Of a stretch of 6,048 nucleotides of DNA, positions 5,261 to 6,048 are shown in pieces. The position numbers and the translations under genes were made by a program. Below the pieces are notes generated by a model, which did not search any database, was not told the DNA's origin, and was given only the letters and a program-made list of their open reading frames with translations. The stretch is from Planctomycetaceae bacterium (lineage in GTDB: Bacteria > Planctomycetota > Planctomycetia > Pirellulales > UBA1268), in assembly GCA_002862165.1 (NCBI GenBank), contig PKCL01000410.1, positions 1 to 6,048 of the forward strand. The letters run 5' to 3'. Each line of letters starts with the position of its first letter. Positions within the stretch are counted from its first letter, which is position 1.

Positions 5261-6048
5261 CTAGGAATTATTCGCTTTTTTATTCTTTCGCTTTTTTGTT
5301 TTTGATGGTTTTGGTGGATACGGAATGCCATTAATGTAGTTCAAGCGAGTATCAACATCTGCCCCATTACTCTTAGGATGAAAATCGGAACGCTGAACAG
5401 CATATCGATCTTTGAAAAAATCCTTGAACCAGATAATAGAGTTCAAAGCTTCTGTAGCTTCAACAGAATTCGTTGTTGTATTGACCACATCTATCAATGT
5501 TGGCTGCGGATTCATCACACCGATGCGTCCAAGAAATTCTGCAGCTCGAACTCGAACCATGAGAACAGGATCCTCTAGTAACGGCTCTACATCGGGAACA
5601 AGCTCCGCAGCTTCCTTTCCAATTGCAGTACACGTCATGGCCGCCCAATAACGTTTCATAGCGTTCGACGATGCGAGTGCGGCATCAAGCTTTGGCTTTG
5701 CGATCTGAAAAGAAATGAACGCAAGGTCTGCGATATCCACGAGTTCAGAAATCTCCTGCCGATGCTGTTCCCCAAACTCAACTGGGTTTTTCATCGCATG
5801 CGTTGTTAGATAGCTTTCTGGATAAAAACTTAAATCGGGCAATGCCTTTACCATGATCTGCAATCGCTGGCGGAGCTCAAGAAGTTCCTGCTGATACTGA
5901 GGATTAGTTGCTAGGTTTACGACTTGATGCGGATCAAGTTCACAGTCGAAAAGCATCTCAACAGGCTTGGCCGAGAAAAACTGTAATGAAGGCCCTTCCA
6001 GCTGGCCTTCTTGGAATAATCTCCGCCATTCCGAGTACGCAAGATTCT
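5261..6048 (-). CDS. Sulfatase, C-terminal part with HEAT-like region (partial, 5' end off window)
   Basis: The frame is open from the right edge (first whole codon 6046-6044) to a TAG at 5263-5261, giving 261 residues. The ATG at 5956 is internal. Visible residues 1-62 hold the usual sulfatase C-terminal motif, LAYSEWRRLF then VEMLFDCELDPHQVVNLA (29-46), ending in YQQELLELRQRL. The family normally reads LYDLxxDPxExxNLA here. The catalytic alkaline-phosphatase-fold core, the formylglycine CxPSR site and any signal peptide lie outside the window. A helical stretch at about 95-175 (KRYWAAMTCTAIG, VRVRAAEFLGRIG) resembles HEAT/PBS repeats that planctomycete sulfatases often carry after the catalytic domain. 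The protein ends in a lysine-rich tail, KPSKTKKRKNKKANNS. The likely role is hydrolysis of sulfate esters on polysaccharides. The gene converges on the ileS operon. Confidence 0.85.
   Translation of the reverse strand, partial: NLAYSEWRRLFQEGQLEGPSLQFFSAKPVEMLFDCELDPHQVVNLATNPQYQQELLELRQRLQIMVKALPDLSFYPESYLTTHAMKNPVEFGEQHRQEISELVDIADLAFISFQIAKPKLDAALASSNAMKRYWAAMTCTAIGKEAAELVPDVEPLLEDPVLMVRVRAAEFLGRIGVMNPQPTLIDVVNTTTNSVEATEALNSIIWFKDFFKDRYAVQRSDFHPKSNGADVDTRLNYINGIPYPPKPSKTKKRKNKKANNS

Noticed and set aside
5274..5300. T-rich tract on the plus strand as a terminator for the operon
   Set aside because: No stem stands directly before it; it is explained by lysine codons of the sulfatase tail on the other strand.

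Overview
The window looks like a chromosomal segment of a member of the Planctomycetota, probably a moderate-GC, Pirellula/Rhodopirellula-like lineage. This rests on four things: an isoleucyl-tRNA synthetase whose CP1 segment reads WWWPQGGTALS, a PurN of the GSGRT/GFYG type, a DinB-like protein with weak upstream signals, and a sulfatase with a C-terminal HEAT-like region. All of these match planctomycete proteins as I remember them, without a search. Shine-Dalgarno signals ahead of the main genes are weak or absent, which also fits.

Layout. Bases 1-63 are probably the last 20 codons of an upstream plus-strand gene. A bulged 10-bp stem-loop (65-100) follows its stop at once. Bases 64-510 hold no recognisable gene. 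The first half of that stretch is AT-rich or neutral. Bases 281-470 are GC-rich (118 of 190 by my count), carry several small stems and include the only strong Shine-Dalgarno-like run (AGGAGG, 433-438). Then come three closely spaced plus-strand genes that look like one operon: ileS (511-3948), purN (3969-4586, 20-nt gap) and a DinB-like metal-site protein (4610-5131, 23-nt gap). A weak hairpin with a T-run (5140-5166) probably ends the operon. An 82-nt base-paired region (5179-5260) fills the rest of the gap. On the minus strand, 6048-5261 is the C-terminal part of a sulfatase that converges on the operon and runs off the right edge.

Function. The operon joins translation (charging tRNA-Ile), purine synthesis (formylation of GAR) and a small putative metal-dependent DinB-fold protein of unknown substrate. 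The sulfatase belongs to the polysaccharide sulfate-ester hydrolases that are abundant in planctomycetes and has no evident link to the operon.

I see no defence system, CRISPR array, mobile element, tRNA or rRNA. The points most worth a second look are the loss of zinc-ligand cysteines at both internal zinc sites of IleRS, the unusual ileS leader (overlapping mini-ORF with the strong SD, none for ileS), and the two stem-loop elements at the operon borders.
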